From assembly GCF_045679555.1 (NCBI RefSeq), contig NC_092092.1, forward strand, positions 19,886,469 through 19,950,468: DNA of 64,000 bases. Direction: 5' to 3'. The position numbers were made by a program, and so were the translations under genes. The DNA is from Salvelinus alpinus (taxonomy: Eukaryota; Chordata; Actinopteri; Salmoniformes; Salmonidae). Shown one piece after another: positions 54,600-64,000 of the stretch (position 1 is the first letter of the stretch; each line of letters opens with the position of its first letter). The notes under the pieces were generated by a model, which saw only the letters and a program-made list of their open reading frames with translations, was not told the origin of the DNA and ran no database searches.

Positions 54600-54713
54600 T
54601 TACCACTCTTGCCTCCTCAACAGCCTTCGAGAAGACAGTCCTCCCCTCCGTAACACATCACCCCATCCTTCAGATAGAACTTCCACCGGTTCTTAATGCG
54701 GTGAAGTAATATG
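54600..54713 (-). pseudogene. gtf2a1l: Remnant of the last gtf2a1l exon
   Basis: Minus strand reads HRIKNRWKFYLKDGVMCYGG, close to the TFIIA alpha/beta C-terminal segment (HRSKNKWKFYLKDGVMCFGG in human GTF2A1L), which forms part of the beta-barrel with TFIIA gamma. Then the frame shifts: the following FSKAVEEA corresponds to the family FAKAIGDAEW only in another frame. No acceptor AG lies just before HR; an interspersed repeat begins about 54716. It lies downstream of the other gtf2a1l exons in the right orientation. Confidence 0.82.
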
Positions 54714-54715
54714 TT

Positions 54716-55457
54716 CGGAACATCCAATCACAATAAAAATCACAGTATTGAATCGCAATACATATCGTATTGGCACCTAACACCATACCCAAACCGGACG
54801 ACTGCGTGCGCCATCGTGTGCAAATAGATTTTGTCCTCCCACACCAAACGCAATCACGACAAGCAGGTTGTAATATCAAAACAAACTCTGAACCAATTAT
54901 ATTAATTTGGAGGCAGGTCAAAAAGCATTAAACATGTATGGCAATTTAGCTAGCTAGCTTGCAGTTGCTAGCTAATTTGTCCTGGGATATAAATGTTGAG
55001 TTGGTATTTTACCTGAAATACACAATGTCCTCTACTCCGATAATTAATCCACACAAAAACGGTCAACCGAATCGTTTCTAGTCATCTCTTCTCCTTACAG
55101 GCTTTTTCTTCTTTGAACTTTATATTTCATAGGTGTATTACCACGACCGACCAACCTCAGTTCATCTTTCAATCACCCACGTGGGTATAACCAATGAGGA
55201 GATGGCACGTGGGTATCTGCTTCTATAAACCAATGAGGAGATGGGAGAGGCAAGAGTTGCACCGCGTTTAGCGACACAAATAGAACTGACTTCTATTTTA
55301 GCGCTTGGCAACGCAGACACTCGTTGGGGCGCGTGAGCAGTGTGGGTGCAATGATTGAATAACATGTATGTGTAAATGTATATGCAACGCGAGCGGTGTG
55401 GTCAGCATGTAAGTATCATGATAATATCGTATCGTGAGGTCCCTGGCAATTCCCAGC
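54716..55457. repeat. Two nested unclassified repeats beside the broken exon
   Basis: An outer repeat (GTTCGGAACATCCAATCACA, AATCGCAATACATATCGTAT; resuming at 55410 with GATAATATCGTATCGTGAGG) appears split by an inner one at about 54785-55400 (ACCAAACGCAATCACGACAA, AACCAATGAGGAGATGG twice). Neither has coding capacity. Confidence 0.6.
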
Positions 55458-55975
55458 TGTCGTGATGTGACTTTCATTCATGTGATGACTTATTTATCAA
55501 ATCATGTTTAATTGTTACCCGATTAAATTAATCATGTAACAATTAACTTATTAGGAATTTGGGGCACCACGGAATAAGTTGTTTATAGAGTTACCATCTC
55601 CCAAATTCAACTCTAAAAAGGTATATATACACACACTACCGTTCAAAAGTTTCTTACCCAAACGGGCGGTAAGGTATATGGTTACAGTGAGCATAGTTTC
55701 CAAATGTACGATAAATGTCCCTTTCTCCCTCTCTTTTCCCCACCCCCTTCTCCATGTGTAACAAGCCGTCATATCTTGTCAGTCCACTAGGGACTTTTGT
55801 CTCATGTAAGTGTGTGTGTATTCTGTGTTATTATTTAGCTAGTTAGTAAATAAATGTGTGTAGTACTGAATAATCAGAAAAGGCTGGGGTTCTTGCGGAT
55901 TCAAGAAGTCTGCAAAGTTCAGAATGAGACTGATGAGGTAATGATTAATAAGTGACTTATCGATATAACACACAC
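55458..55975. repeat. Second copy of the 12.06-kb repeat
   Basis: ATTAATCATGTAACAATTAA and GGGGCACCACGGAATAAG match the repeat near 12075-12135. Borders are approximate. Confidence 0.5.
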
Positions 55976-55976
55976 A

Positions 55977-57345
55977 GTGGCAAGAAAAAGTAAGTGAACC
56001 CTTGGAAATACTTGGATTTCTACATAAATTGGTCATACAATTTGATCTGATCTTCATCTAAGTCACAACAATAGACAAACAGTCCGCTTAAACTAATAAC
56101 TCAAACAATTATACGTTTTCATGTCTTTATTGAACACACCGTGTAAACATTCACAGTGCAGGGTGGGAAAAGTATGTGAACCCTTGGATTTAATAACAGG
56201 TTGACCCTCCTTTTGCAGCAATAACCTCAACCAAACGTTTTCTGTAGTCGCGGATCAGACCTGCACAACGGTCAGGAAGAATTTTGGACCATTCTTCTTT
56301 ACAAAACTGTTTCAGGTCAGCAATATTCTTGGGATGTCTGGTGTGAACTGCTCTCGAGGTCATGCCACAGCATCTCAATCGGGTTGAGGTCAGGACTATG
56401 ACTGGGCCACTCCAGAAGCGTATTTTCTTCTGTTGAAGCCATTCTGTTGTTGATTTACTCCGGTGTTTTGGGTCGTTGTCTTGTTGCGTCACCCAACTTC
56501 TGTTGAGCTTCAATTGGCGGACAGATAGGCTAACATTCTCCTGCAAAATGTCTTGATAAACTTGGGAATTCATTTTTTCCAATCGATGATAGCAAGCTGT
56601 CCAGGCCCTGAGGCAGAAAAGTAGCCCCAAACCATGATGCTCCCTCCATCATACGTTACAGTTGGGATGAGGTTTTGATGTTGGTGTGCTGTACCTTTTT
56701 TTCTCCACACATAGTATTGTGTGTTCCTTCCAAACAACTCAACTGTAGTTTCATCTGTCCACAGACTATTTTGCCAGTAGCGCTGTGGAACATCCAGGTG
56801 CACTTCATACTTGCAGCAATGTTTTTTTTTGGATAGCAATGGCTTCTTCCGTGGTGTCATCTCATGAACACCATTCTTGTTTAGTGTTTTACGTATCGTA
56901 GACTGACACTCTAGGATTCTTCTTAACCTCATTGAGCATTCTGCGCTGTGCTCTTGCAGTCATCTTTGCAGGATGGCCACTCCTAGGGAGAGTAGCAACA
57001 ATGCTGAACTTTCTCAATTTATAGACAATTTGTCTTACCGTGGACTGATCAACATCAAGGCTTTCAGAGATACTTTTGTAACCCTTTCCAGTTTTATGCA
57101 AGTCAACAATTCTTAGGTCTTCGGAGATCTCTTTTGTTCGAGGCATGGTTCACATCAGGCAATGCTTCTTGTGAGTGTTTTTTATAGGGCAAGGCAGCTC
57201 TAACCAACATCTCCAATCTCGTCTCATTGATTGGACTCCAGGTTAACTGACTCCTGACACCAATTAGCTTTTGGAGAAGTCATTAGCCTAGGGGTTCACA
57301 AACTTTTTCCAACCTACACTTTGAATGTTTAAATGATCTATTCAA
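55977..57345 (-). mobile_element. Tc1-like element with three-piece transposase
   Basis: Left end CACAGTGGCAAGAAAAAGTA near 55975. Minus-strand frames in order: 56889-57146 ([12 protein letters not shown], helix-turn-helix), 56570-56932 (SLWTDETTVELFG, GGSIMVWGYF), 56190-56630 ([17 protein letters not shown]). Two frameshifts break it and the Glu motif is out of frame. The right end is poorly conserved. Confidence 0.88.
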
Positions 57346-57670
57346 TATAGACAAGAAAAATACTATAATTTGTGTTAGGGTTAAACGCTCTGGTTTTGCG
57401 TTAATCACTCTGGTTTTGTTCATGCCAACAAGGCATACTAGGCCCCAAATACTGTGTTAGGTGATTACTGTCAAACAATGAAATAGCAACATCTACTGAT
57501 TTTTGTACAGGTTCATCAGCATGGGGACTTGTCAAAGGAGATTCCCCATTTAAAGTGCCTGTTTGTCCCGGACTAGGCTTGATCTGTGTCCGGCAAACCA
57601 GACCCAAATACTTATTTTGAAAAACAAAGAGGACAGGACGCCCTTCTTTTCCTCAATACCCATTTCTTAC
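57346..57670. other. Spacer, no gene supported
   Basis: Contains a short repeat-like piece (57556-57600, CCGGACTAGGCTTGATCTGT) related to the foldback at 48405. Confidence 0.5.
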
Positions 57671-57813
57671 CTCTTCCACTGGGATTTCATCCATCCAGAC
57701 ACCGTCACCACTGGAGCTGGAGTTGCCATCATCACTGCTGCCCTTCGCCTCCTGTAGGGCCTGCAGAACCTCCGCAGTGATCATACCTAGAAACTCATTC
57801 TCTTCCATTGCAC
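57671..57813 (-). CDS. gtf2a1l: gtf2a1l exon: acidic region, ENEFLG
   Basis: 143 bp, acceptor TGTTTACAG, donor GAG/GTAAG, all on the minus strand. Reads AMEENEFLGMITAEVLQALQ then EAKGSSDDGNSSSSGDG; ENEFLG also occurs in human GTF2A1L's acidic region. Its start supplies two bases that complete the split codon from the exon at 58146-58245. TFIIA alpha/beta proteins are cleaved in or near this acidic stretch in the family. The next exon should encode EDPLNSGDD..QYDK; I could not find it. Confidence 0.75.
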
Positions 57814-58145
57814 CTGTAAACACAGACGGAAGAGGAAGTGAGACATCCCACCCCCTCATCTTTTCTGGTTCATATAGAGTCGATGATCTAAGCAGACCAG
57901 AACCAGCTGCTAATGCATTGTTGCCTAAGTGAGAGCCACCCTGTTCAGACCAGAATTGGCCATTTTCAATGGTAAATGGCCTGAGAGGGACATCTTCATT
58001 TATCCACCATCTTTGCTGTAACCACACTCGTTAGCTTGTGCATGCATCAGCAAGCTCCTCTATGAGAATGACGCAGCGACCGTTAGCTATCAAGGCAAAC
58101 ACTTCCTTTGGCTAGCATAACTATTGTTGACACAATGCTACACAC

Positions 58146-58245
58146 CTCCTTCCATCTCCTCCTCCAAATCAGAACTGCTGTTCAGGTGGATGATGTCTGC
58201 CAGAGCATCGTTGAAGTTGTAGTCTTTCAACAGGGTCATCTCCAG
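58146..58245 (-). CDS. gtf2a1l: gtf2a1l exon: acidic region start
   Basis: 100 bp with acceptor CTTCTCCAG and donor GGAG/GTGTG on the minus strand. Reads LEMTLLKDYNFNDALADIIH then LNSSSDLEEEMEG. ADIIHLNSSSDLEEE lines up loosely with EIIQVDGSGDTSSNEE of GTF2A1L. The one leftover base joins the next exon in frame. The gene assignment relies on the neighbours. Confidence 0.65.
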
Positions 58246-59214
58246 CTGGAGAAGGAGGAACAGGAAGTGTTATGAACTACAAATTGAGACCAGATGCCCT
58301 ATATGTTTGTGGAGTCTGAGAGAATTTGACTGGTGTTAGTGTAATTCTGTGAGTTAGGTCTTCATCTTGTAGAAGCTGACAATGCGCCATCAGTGCCAGA
58401 CTGCACTTTAATGATGAGACAGAATGCATAACTTATCAGGGGATAATATAAATAAATATAAAGGGGAGGGGGAATGGGACCCCTCCACTGAGTAGGCTAC
58501 ATTATAGCCACTCTGCCTGATCCCCACCCAGCAGCCCCTTGCTAAAGTACAGAAGCCAATTAGAGTACAGGTGGATGTTATCAGAATAAAATTCCTTCAA
58601 CACATATGCCACATCTTATTCTCTTTCCACATTAGCAATATGACAAAAGCTCCACCTTGCCCTCTGATAGGTTAGGTGGAATTTTCACCATATTGCTTAT
58701 ACTGTACCTACAGTATGCCATCCTTTCAGATCTCCAAAGTGCATAGGGTCTAGGGGTGGATTTGGGATTGCTATCTCCTGTCTTACCTTGGTACCTTGGT
58801 AGCATACACAGGTCAACCCTCCAGGTGTGTTGTCATATCCTGCTCCTCCTGTTCACCATCTCCTCCACCCCCACCTCACTGGCCCCGAAATCCAACCCAC
58901 CCCCAACCATGACCCTTCAGACAGGCTCATCTTCATCTTGACCTGGGTAAAATAGACATGATTATGTAAGCTGTATGTTGAACCTTGGCTCAGGTCTCTT
59001 GTTGTCCAATGGCACCCTAGAGTCCTATGGTCCCTGGTCAGGATGTGTACTATGTAGGGAATAGGGTGTCATTTGGGAGGAAGCCTCTGTCTTATTAATT
59101 ATAGCAGTACCGTGCCTTGCCATTGTAATTCAATTACATGAGATTGTTGACTATTTGATGAAGATATGGCTGAGTTGTCCACAAGTCGTTGAAAAAAAAC
59201 TTATAAGACTTTGC
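58246..59214. other. gtf2a1l intron, no exon recognised
   Basis: A short hairpin-type repeat relative is at 59000-59085 (CAATGGCACCCTAGAGTCC .. GGGTGTCATTTGGGAGGA). A possible acceptor at about 58940 leads to no open frame. Confidence 0.5.
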
Positions 59215-59340
59215 CTAAAGGCTTGGCATCTGGGCAGAGTCATAGGAGAGGGACGAGGACAGGCTCATGTCTAGCTGCTGTGGCTGTGGACTGTCGAAGT
59301 CAATCCCATCCAGATTGAAATCACCACTGTCAAAAGGGCT
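59215..59340 (-). CDS. Possible gtf2a1l alternative coding segment
   Basis: Minus strand reads SPFDSGDFNLDGIDFDSPQP then QQLDMSLSSSLSYDSAQMP and stops. It joins the exon above in frame if an 83-bp intron (59341-59423) is removed. It looks coding by composition, but ends in a stop and has no counterpart I recognise in TFIIA. It may be an alternative terminal exon or part of another gene. Confidence 0.4.
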   Translation of the reverse strand, partial: SPFDSGDFNLDGIDFDSPQPQQLDMSLSSSLSYDSAQMPSL

Positions 59341-59423
59341 CTCTGGGGGGTGAGATGGCGGTTGGAACGGAAATAAAAGGACACTGGAGTCTGCACAGAA
59401 AAGCGTGCCTGAGCTAAAGGAAC

Positions 59424-59504
59424 CTGTGGCTGCTGAAGGAGATGGTTCTCCTGAACTGGGGGCTGGACCACGGGTTTGGGTAGCACGGGCTTCTCATCAG
59501 GTGG
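59424..59504 (-). CDS. gtf2a1l: gtf2a1l exon: proline-rich linker
   Basis: Minus strand, acceptor TTCCCCAG. Reads PPDEKPVLPKPVVQPPVQEN then HLLQQPQ in phase with the exon at 59593-59873. If not spliced at 59423 the frame continues to a stop at 59271. Confidence 0.6.
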
Positions 59505-59592
59505 CTGGGGAATAATAATAATACATTTTATTTGTAAAACACATTTCAAAAACATTTCAAAGTGCTACAAAAACATAAAGATGGTGGTTCAC

Positions 59593-59873
59593 CTGGACCG
59601 GAGGCATCACATGGACTGGACGTATCAGGGTCTTCTGCTCTGGTGTCTGAGGTACAGCTGTGGGAGGGGCCACAGACAGGGAGAACGGTTCTGTCTTCGG
59701 AGGGGTCATGGTCTTGAGGACAGTAGAAGGGACCACCACAGCTGACTGCTGGGAATCTGAGCGAGGATCTTTCCGCTCCACTACAGGACCCCCTTCTGGA
59801 GCTAAGGGGAGAGGGCTGTGGCCAGCTGGAGCCTGGGACACCATCACTGTAAAGTTGACCTTGTAAAGCTGGC
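59593..59873 (-). CDS. gtf2a1l: gtf2a1l exon: LYKVN region
   Basis: 281 bp on the minus strand. Begins by completing the split Gly codon and reads QLYKVNFTVMVSQAPAGHSP, matching human GTF2A1L LYKVNVPIMV after the conserved SG. The rest is a proline-, serine- and threonine-rich linker ending IRPVHVMPPVQ. Open with no stops; donor CAG/GTGAAC. Confidence 0.82.
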
Positions 59874-60101
59874 CTTAGGGAGGTAAAAGAGGGGAGAAAT
59901 AGATACAAAAGTCCCATTGTAAAAGTTGAAAAAAATAGACTGATGAAGCTATTTCTTTTTTCTATATCATGACATTTCATGTATCATAAACATGCATCAT
60001 AGAGATTTCGGTAAATGTTTCTATGAAATAGCATTGGACCATTCAATTAAGTTAATCGAGGGAGTGTATGGAGGGCTAATGCATGTTTTCCTCCTTCTTA
60101 C

Positions 60102-60195
60102 CAGAGGCTGTCTGCGCTGTGACCCCTGCAGGGATCTGGACTGGGTAGGTCATCCGTGGAGGAAGAGAGAAGGTGGCCAGAGTCCCATTGTTGTT
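60102..60195 (-). CDS. gtf2a1l: gtf2a1l exon: IPAGVT region
   Basis: 94 bp on the minus strand, acceptor TGTTGCAG, donor TCTG/GTAAG. Reads NNNGTLATFSLPPRMTYPVQ then IPAGVTAQTASG; human GTF2A1L has VPAGVTLQTVSG followed by LYKVN, so the exon order and junction fit. The gene product is the germ-cell-type TFIIA large subunit, which helps TBP bind TATA DNA (family knowledge). Confidence 0.82.
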
Positions 60196-60401
60196 CTGCA
60201 ACACAATTAGACAGTTTACACATATTTGCTCCACTCAATGAAAGAACGTTCAACTGTATTTGTTGTAGAGACAGGGAAATTGCTTGTGCAACAAGATCAC
60301 ACATAAAATAAAACACAACAGTTAGTAGGCTACAAGTCTTCTTGACCTCTGCTCTCACACAAGTAATGGGGTCGCTGAGTTGACTTGTCAGTTACACTTA
60401 C

Positions 60402-60458
60402 CACTGTTTTCCAGTGAGTCCTGGGTTCAGGCTCAAGTCCTGGGAAACTAGAGGCTGT
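60402..60458 (-). CDS. gtf2a1l: Candidate gtf2a1l upstream exon
   Basis: 57 bp with acceptor CTTGTTAG and donor GTG/GTAAGT on the minus strand; reads TASSFPGLEPEPRTHWKTV, in phase with the next exon. The sequence is too short and diverged to confirm. The N-terminal TFIIA exons (PKLYRSVIEDVI type) are not recognised in the window and probably lie beyond 64 kb. Confidence 0.42.
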
Positions 60459-60697
60459 CTAACAAGCATAAGAAAACATTCTAACCTCATCAGGTGCACA
60501 GAGATATAGATATGCCATTCTAAAAACTCACTAACAATTTGCCTACATCACTGTCTGTATTTTCATAAAAATTAGTTACTGTAGTAGGTCATCATACAGT
60601 TCTCGTGTAGAAAAAAGATGATCCTGTTCAGCTTGACATGACTCATACAGTATAGGAGGACTGTTGACATCATGACTCATGCCACTACAGTATAACC

Positions 60698-62091
60698 CAG
60701 GGGTGTCAAACTCAAATACCCAGTGGGCCAAAATGTAAAACCTGAACAAAGTCGCGGGCCAACATTGAACAAATGAACCTTTTAATATGGACCCAAACAA
60801 GTTTTGCTTTAACATTGAATATGGAACAAGCATCGCTTATTACCATACAATATATAATTTAATAGTGGAGACATGCAAAATCGAATTTCAAATGAAAAAA
60901 CACATCAATGGCATTCATTTATTAAATAAATGAAATGTAAATAAAAATCGTATGCCTCTTTTCTATTTGCAGCCTTCTGATTTAAATACCAAAATATTTT
61001 TTTTTACAAATAAAATGATAATAAATCAATCAACCATTCAAGCCCATGCCTTGTAGCAAGAAAAAGTGCACAAAGAAAACGTTAATTATTGCACACTGAT
61101 CTAATCTGATGTGCCCAAGCCAGATACCTGGCATCTCTTCTTGGATGCTAGTTCATCAATGTCTGGGCTCAGGCTCTGAGCTGAAGAAATCCTCAGTATC
61201 GAGCGAAGGTGTTCATCAGTCAGACGTCTCCTGTGAGTTGTTTTGGTCATCTTCATCGAGGAGAAAAGTTGCTCGCATAGATAAGTGCTGCCGAACATGG
61301 AGAGCATCTGAGCAGCTTGGGTGCGGAGCTGAGGCATTGTGTCAGGGATGAACCGTGGAAACTGTGCGGCGCCCACAGCATCATACTTTGACTTCAGCGT
61401 GTCGTTGCACTGGAGTTCAATCAGCTCCATTTGGATGTTGGTTGGTGCATTTTCCACATCAACTGCGAAGGGATTACTAAGCAGTTCAAACCTACATTTC
61501 TGGACATCGAAGTCGGCAAATCGCCGGCTAAACTCAGCGGCGAGAACACTGAGTTTTTCAGCAAACTGTGCGCACGGCGGTAGAGATCTGCGCTTTTATG
61601 GTTTGGCAGCAGGGAAAATGGCAATGGTTTCCTTGCAGCATCTGATTCTCCCACAGGCACAGTTTAGTTTTAAAGGCCCTCACTGCAGCGTACATGTCTG
61701 TGATGATGCGCCCCCGCCCCTGAAGCTGCAGGTTCAGCGCATCGAGATGGCTCGAGATGTCACAGAGAAAGATATTCTGCCTCCCACTTGTCCAGAAAGC
61801 TCCTGTTTTCTGCCTTTCTTTTCGCCATTTTTGGGAAGGGATAGCGCGCTGACAGTTGTAGCGTCTATGTTGCTATGACTACTGTCACAGAGGAGAGGGC
61901 GTTTCTGGGTCCTGTCCTGATTGGCGCGCGAAAACAACAGCAGAGCATTATGGGATTCGTAGTATTAGCGGTGAATGCGCTGTATAATACCGGCGGGCCA
62001 GCTCTAGTAGTAATTTGGTATTGTCTCGCGGGCCAAATATAATTACCCCGCGGGCCAAATTTGGCCCGCGGGCCAGAGTTTGACACCCATG
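60698..62091 (-). mobile_element. hAT-type DNA transposon
   Basis: Terminal repeats CAGGGGTGTCAAACTC and GAGTTTGACACCCATG, flanked by the identical 8-bp duplication GTATAACC (60690-60697 and 62092-62099). The minus strand encodes the C-terminal part of a hAT transposase: 61101-61457 has FGSTYLCEQLFSSMKMTKTT, the dimerisation region; further pieces lie to 61860. N-terminal parts are missing. Inserted in gtf2a1l intron or upstream flank. Confidence 0.93.
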
Positions 62092-62099
62092 GTATAACC

Positions 62100-62888
62100 A
62101 AACACATAAGACTGTTTTATGGTACTCAAACGTGCTAAAGGTAGCTACTTAAAGGCCCAAACCAGCCATTTTTATATAAATATCAAATCACTTCTGGATA
62201 ACAATTAAGTACATTACTGTAATAGATTTCCATGAAAAAGTGGCAAAAATTGCTTTTATTGGCAGAGGGGTTTAGAACTCTCTTTGTTATTGTTCAATTA
62301 ACCAATTTACCACATGGTGATGTCACAATGGAAAGCAGAACTCCCGTCCATGCAAACCTGCTCATTTAAAGCTCCTGTGTAGATTGAATTTTCAACCAGC
62401 AACTATCAAGAAATAACACTGATCACACTTTTACAGTGTTCGTTTCATCGTCTACTGTACAATAGGATATAAAACACAGGAAAACAGAATTGACTGCACT
62501 GGTCCTTTATCATCAAATTGAGAGAGAGGGGAGAGAAGAAAAACCCTAGCTGCCCACAAACAGGATGCTCTAAAGACTGATTTCCTTTTTACCTTTCTTT
62601 GCTCTGCCCACATCTAGGCCTAAATTAAAATGTGCCCCACCATCCCCATCCTTTGTATGGTTAATATAGTGTCATCTTGACCTGTCCTCCTGTTACCAGA
62701 CACAACATAAGGCCCTTTCCCAGACAAATTTGTTACCAACCCTGGTGTGTACAGAATCACATAAGAACGTGGGGTTTAATAGGCTGCTGCTGCTTTTCCC
62801 CAGTCACTCTCAGGGTGTGTCCAAATAATCTCTCCTTCTTCCCAAAGTGTGCACTCGTTCATTTTAAAAGCATTGGATTGATGTAGGC
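62100..62888. other. No gene recognised
   Basis: Expected position of the gtf2a1l 5' intron. Both strands were read for the N-terminal TFIIA motif without success. Confidence 0.5.
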
Positions 62889-63145
62889 ATGTGCTAGAGC
62901 CGTGTTTCCCCAACTCAAGTCCTCCAGTACACAACAGCCCAACTCCAGTACACAACAGCCCAACTCCAGTACCCCCAACAGCACACATTTTAGTTGTAGC
63001 CCCAGACAAACTCACCTGATTCTTCTCATCCAGGGTTTGATGATTAGTTAACAAGTTGAATCAAGAGTTTGTTCGGGGCTACAACAGAAATGTGTACTGT
63101 TGGGGGTACTGGAGGACCGGAGTTGGGAAACGCTGTGCTAGAGGA
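62889..63145. repeat. Foldback element
   Basis: TTTCCCCAACTCAAGTCCTC at left pairs with GAGGACCGGAGTTGGGAAAC at right, and TAGTTGTAGCCCC with GGGGCTACAACAG. Contains a triplicated CCCAACTCCAGTACACAACAG-type stretch. Same family as 53608-53738. Confidence 0.85.
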
Positions 63146-64000
63146 ATTTTCCATACATCAGTAATTTCCTTTCAGATCCATGAAGAGAAATGAACAAGTG
63201 CATACTTTGGGAGAAAGGAGAGATTATTGGAACGCAATCCCAGTGAGTTGTAAAAGGTTGCCACAAAACAACAAGGTGGTGAGGTCTCTCTTACCTTTTT
63301 CACACCATCGTGCTGGCCCTAACCATACAGTGCTACTAGCCTGGCTCTGATATTTGGTGCTGCTATGGCTCTGATCAAGCTGCTGAACACCTTATTGACA
63401 ACTTGGCATGTCAATCAGGGTGTGGCTCCAACATTAAACATATTGACGGAAGTTTTACTTACTATGACATGTGGTTGTCGTACCTTGAGTTGAATGAACT
63501 AACTATAAGTCGCACTGGATAAAAGTCTCTGCTAAATGACTAAAATGCCATGTAAATCTACACCTGTCAACCAAATTATTTAATCAACGTTATACAGGCT
63601 AGCAGTAAGCTCTTTTCCCAAACAGCGGTTTGCAGACATGCACTGCACAACAAAAGTTATCATTCAAATGTATGACAGTTGTGTAACTTCCCTTAGCTGT
63701 GAAACTCTGGACATGTTGGCCTGTAGGGATCACAACAGAGGCTGGGGATGGAAGAGGAATGATTAGGCTATTCAATTAAATAAGTAAATGTAGCGATCTG
63801 TATTCAATAATCAATTGACCTGATTAACTTATATGGTGGATCACCTCATTGATTTGTGACATAGATAGCAATGGGTGCGGTGTAGAGCCTTTGGGTGCGT
63901 CCCAATAATATCTCCTTTCTCCTGAAGTTTACACTTGTTCACTACTTTCCACAATTCTAAAAGCTTTAGATCGGTGGAGGCATGCGAGGGCGTTTCCACC
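63146..64000. other. No gene recognised, window edge
   Basis: AT-rich; GGGTGCGTCCCAATAATATC at 63893 and a related TGTGTCCAAATAATCTCTCC at 62817 suggest one more dispersed repeat. Confidence 0.45.

Noticed and set aside
54785..55400. Possible promoter with CACGTGGG boxes and CCAAT-like AACCAATGAGG pairs
   Set aside because: The block has the look of an abundant salmonid repeat, interrupting another repeat; no gene starts here.
57401..57607. Minus-strand frame with GESPLTSPHADE and LFDS, possible gtf2a1l exon for EDPLNSGDD..LFDTDN
   Set aside because: Only scattered identities, no convincing splice sites, and the sequence looks like dispersed repeat.
63290..63330. Minus-strand donor-like AAAAG/GTAAGAG after a short open frame, possible gtf2a1l 5' exon
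   Set aside because: No similarity to the TFIIA N-terminus and no matching acceptor found.

Overview
This is a stretch of fish genomic DNA, almost certainly from a salmonid (Salmo, Oncorhynchus, Salvelinus or a relative). The argument is the repeat content: several Tc1-like families with Sleeping Beauty-type ends, L2/RSg-1-type LINEs with the shared LINE/SINE tail, tRNA-derived SINEs, TG..CA solo LTRs and large minisatellites. I name the lineage from repeat style, not from a database match. Only two host genes are visible, both split by introns; most other open reading frames are transposon remnants or frames through tandem repeats.

Gene 1 (9594-49257, plus strand) is a glycoprotein-hormone receptor, best read as the follicle-stimulating hormone receptor, fshr. 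Fourteen exons join in frame into 714 residues: signal peptide, cysteine-rich N-cap, leucine-rich repeats one exon each, hinge, then seven membrane segments. Mammalian FSHR, LHCGR and TSHR carry the whole membrane domain on one exon; here it is split over four. Intron 2 is 13.5 kb and filled with mobile DNA. Intron 12 holds about 59 copies of a 39-bp repeat, each with an AATAAA hexamer and a copy of the exon-13 acceptor context.

Gene 2 (minus strand, about 54.6-60.5 kb) is a TFIIA alpha/beta-like gene, gtf2a1l. Exons for the central IPAGVT..LYKVN region, the acidic region and the C-terminal WKFYLKDG segment lie in the expected order. The last exon is broken: an interspersed repeat cuts its 5' side and its reading frame is shifted, so this copy is probably decaying, perhaps one ohnolog of the salmonid genome duplication. 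The tail-to-tail arrangement with a gonadotropin receptor matches the human STON1-GTF2A1L-LHCGR-FSHR block.

Layout: 0-0.7 kb 42-bp minisatellite; 0.7-7.6 kb LINE and Tc1 remnants, one LINE nested in a Tc1; 7.6-9.6 kb upstream flank with a foldback element; 9.6-49.3 kb receptor; 49.35-51.6 kb Tc1 elements just after the stop codon; 52.6-57.4 kb SINE, foldbacks, an unclassified repeat around the broken gtf2a1l exon, and another Tc1; 57.6-60.5 kb gtf2a1l exons; 60.7-62.1 kb a hAT element with a clear 8-bp target duplication; 62.1-64 kb mostly unassigned with one foldback element. No rRNA, functional tRNA gene or CRISPR array was seen.
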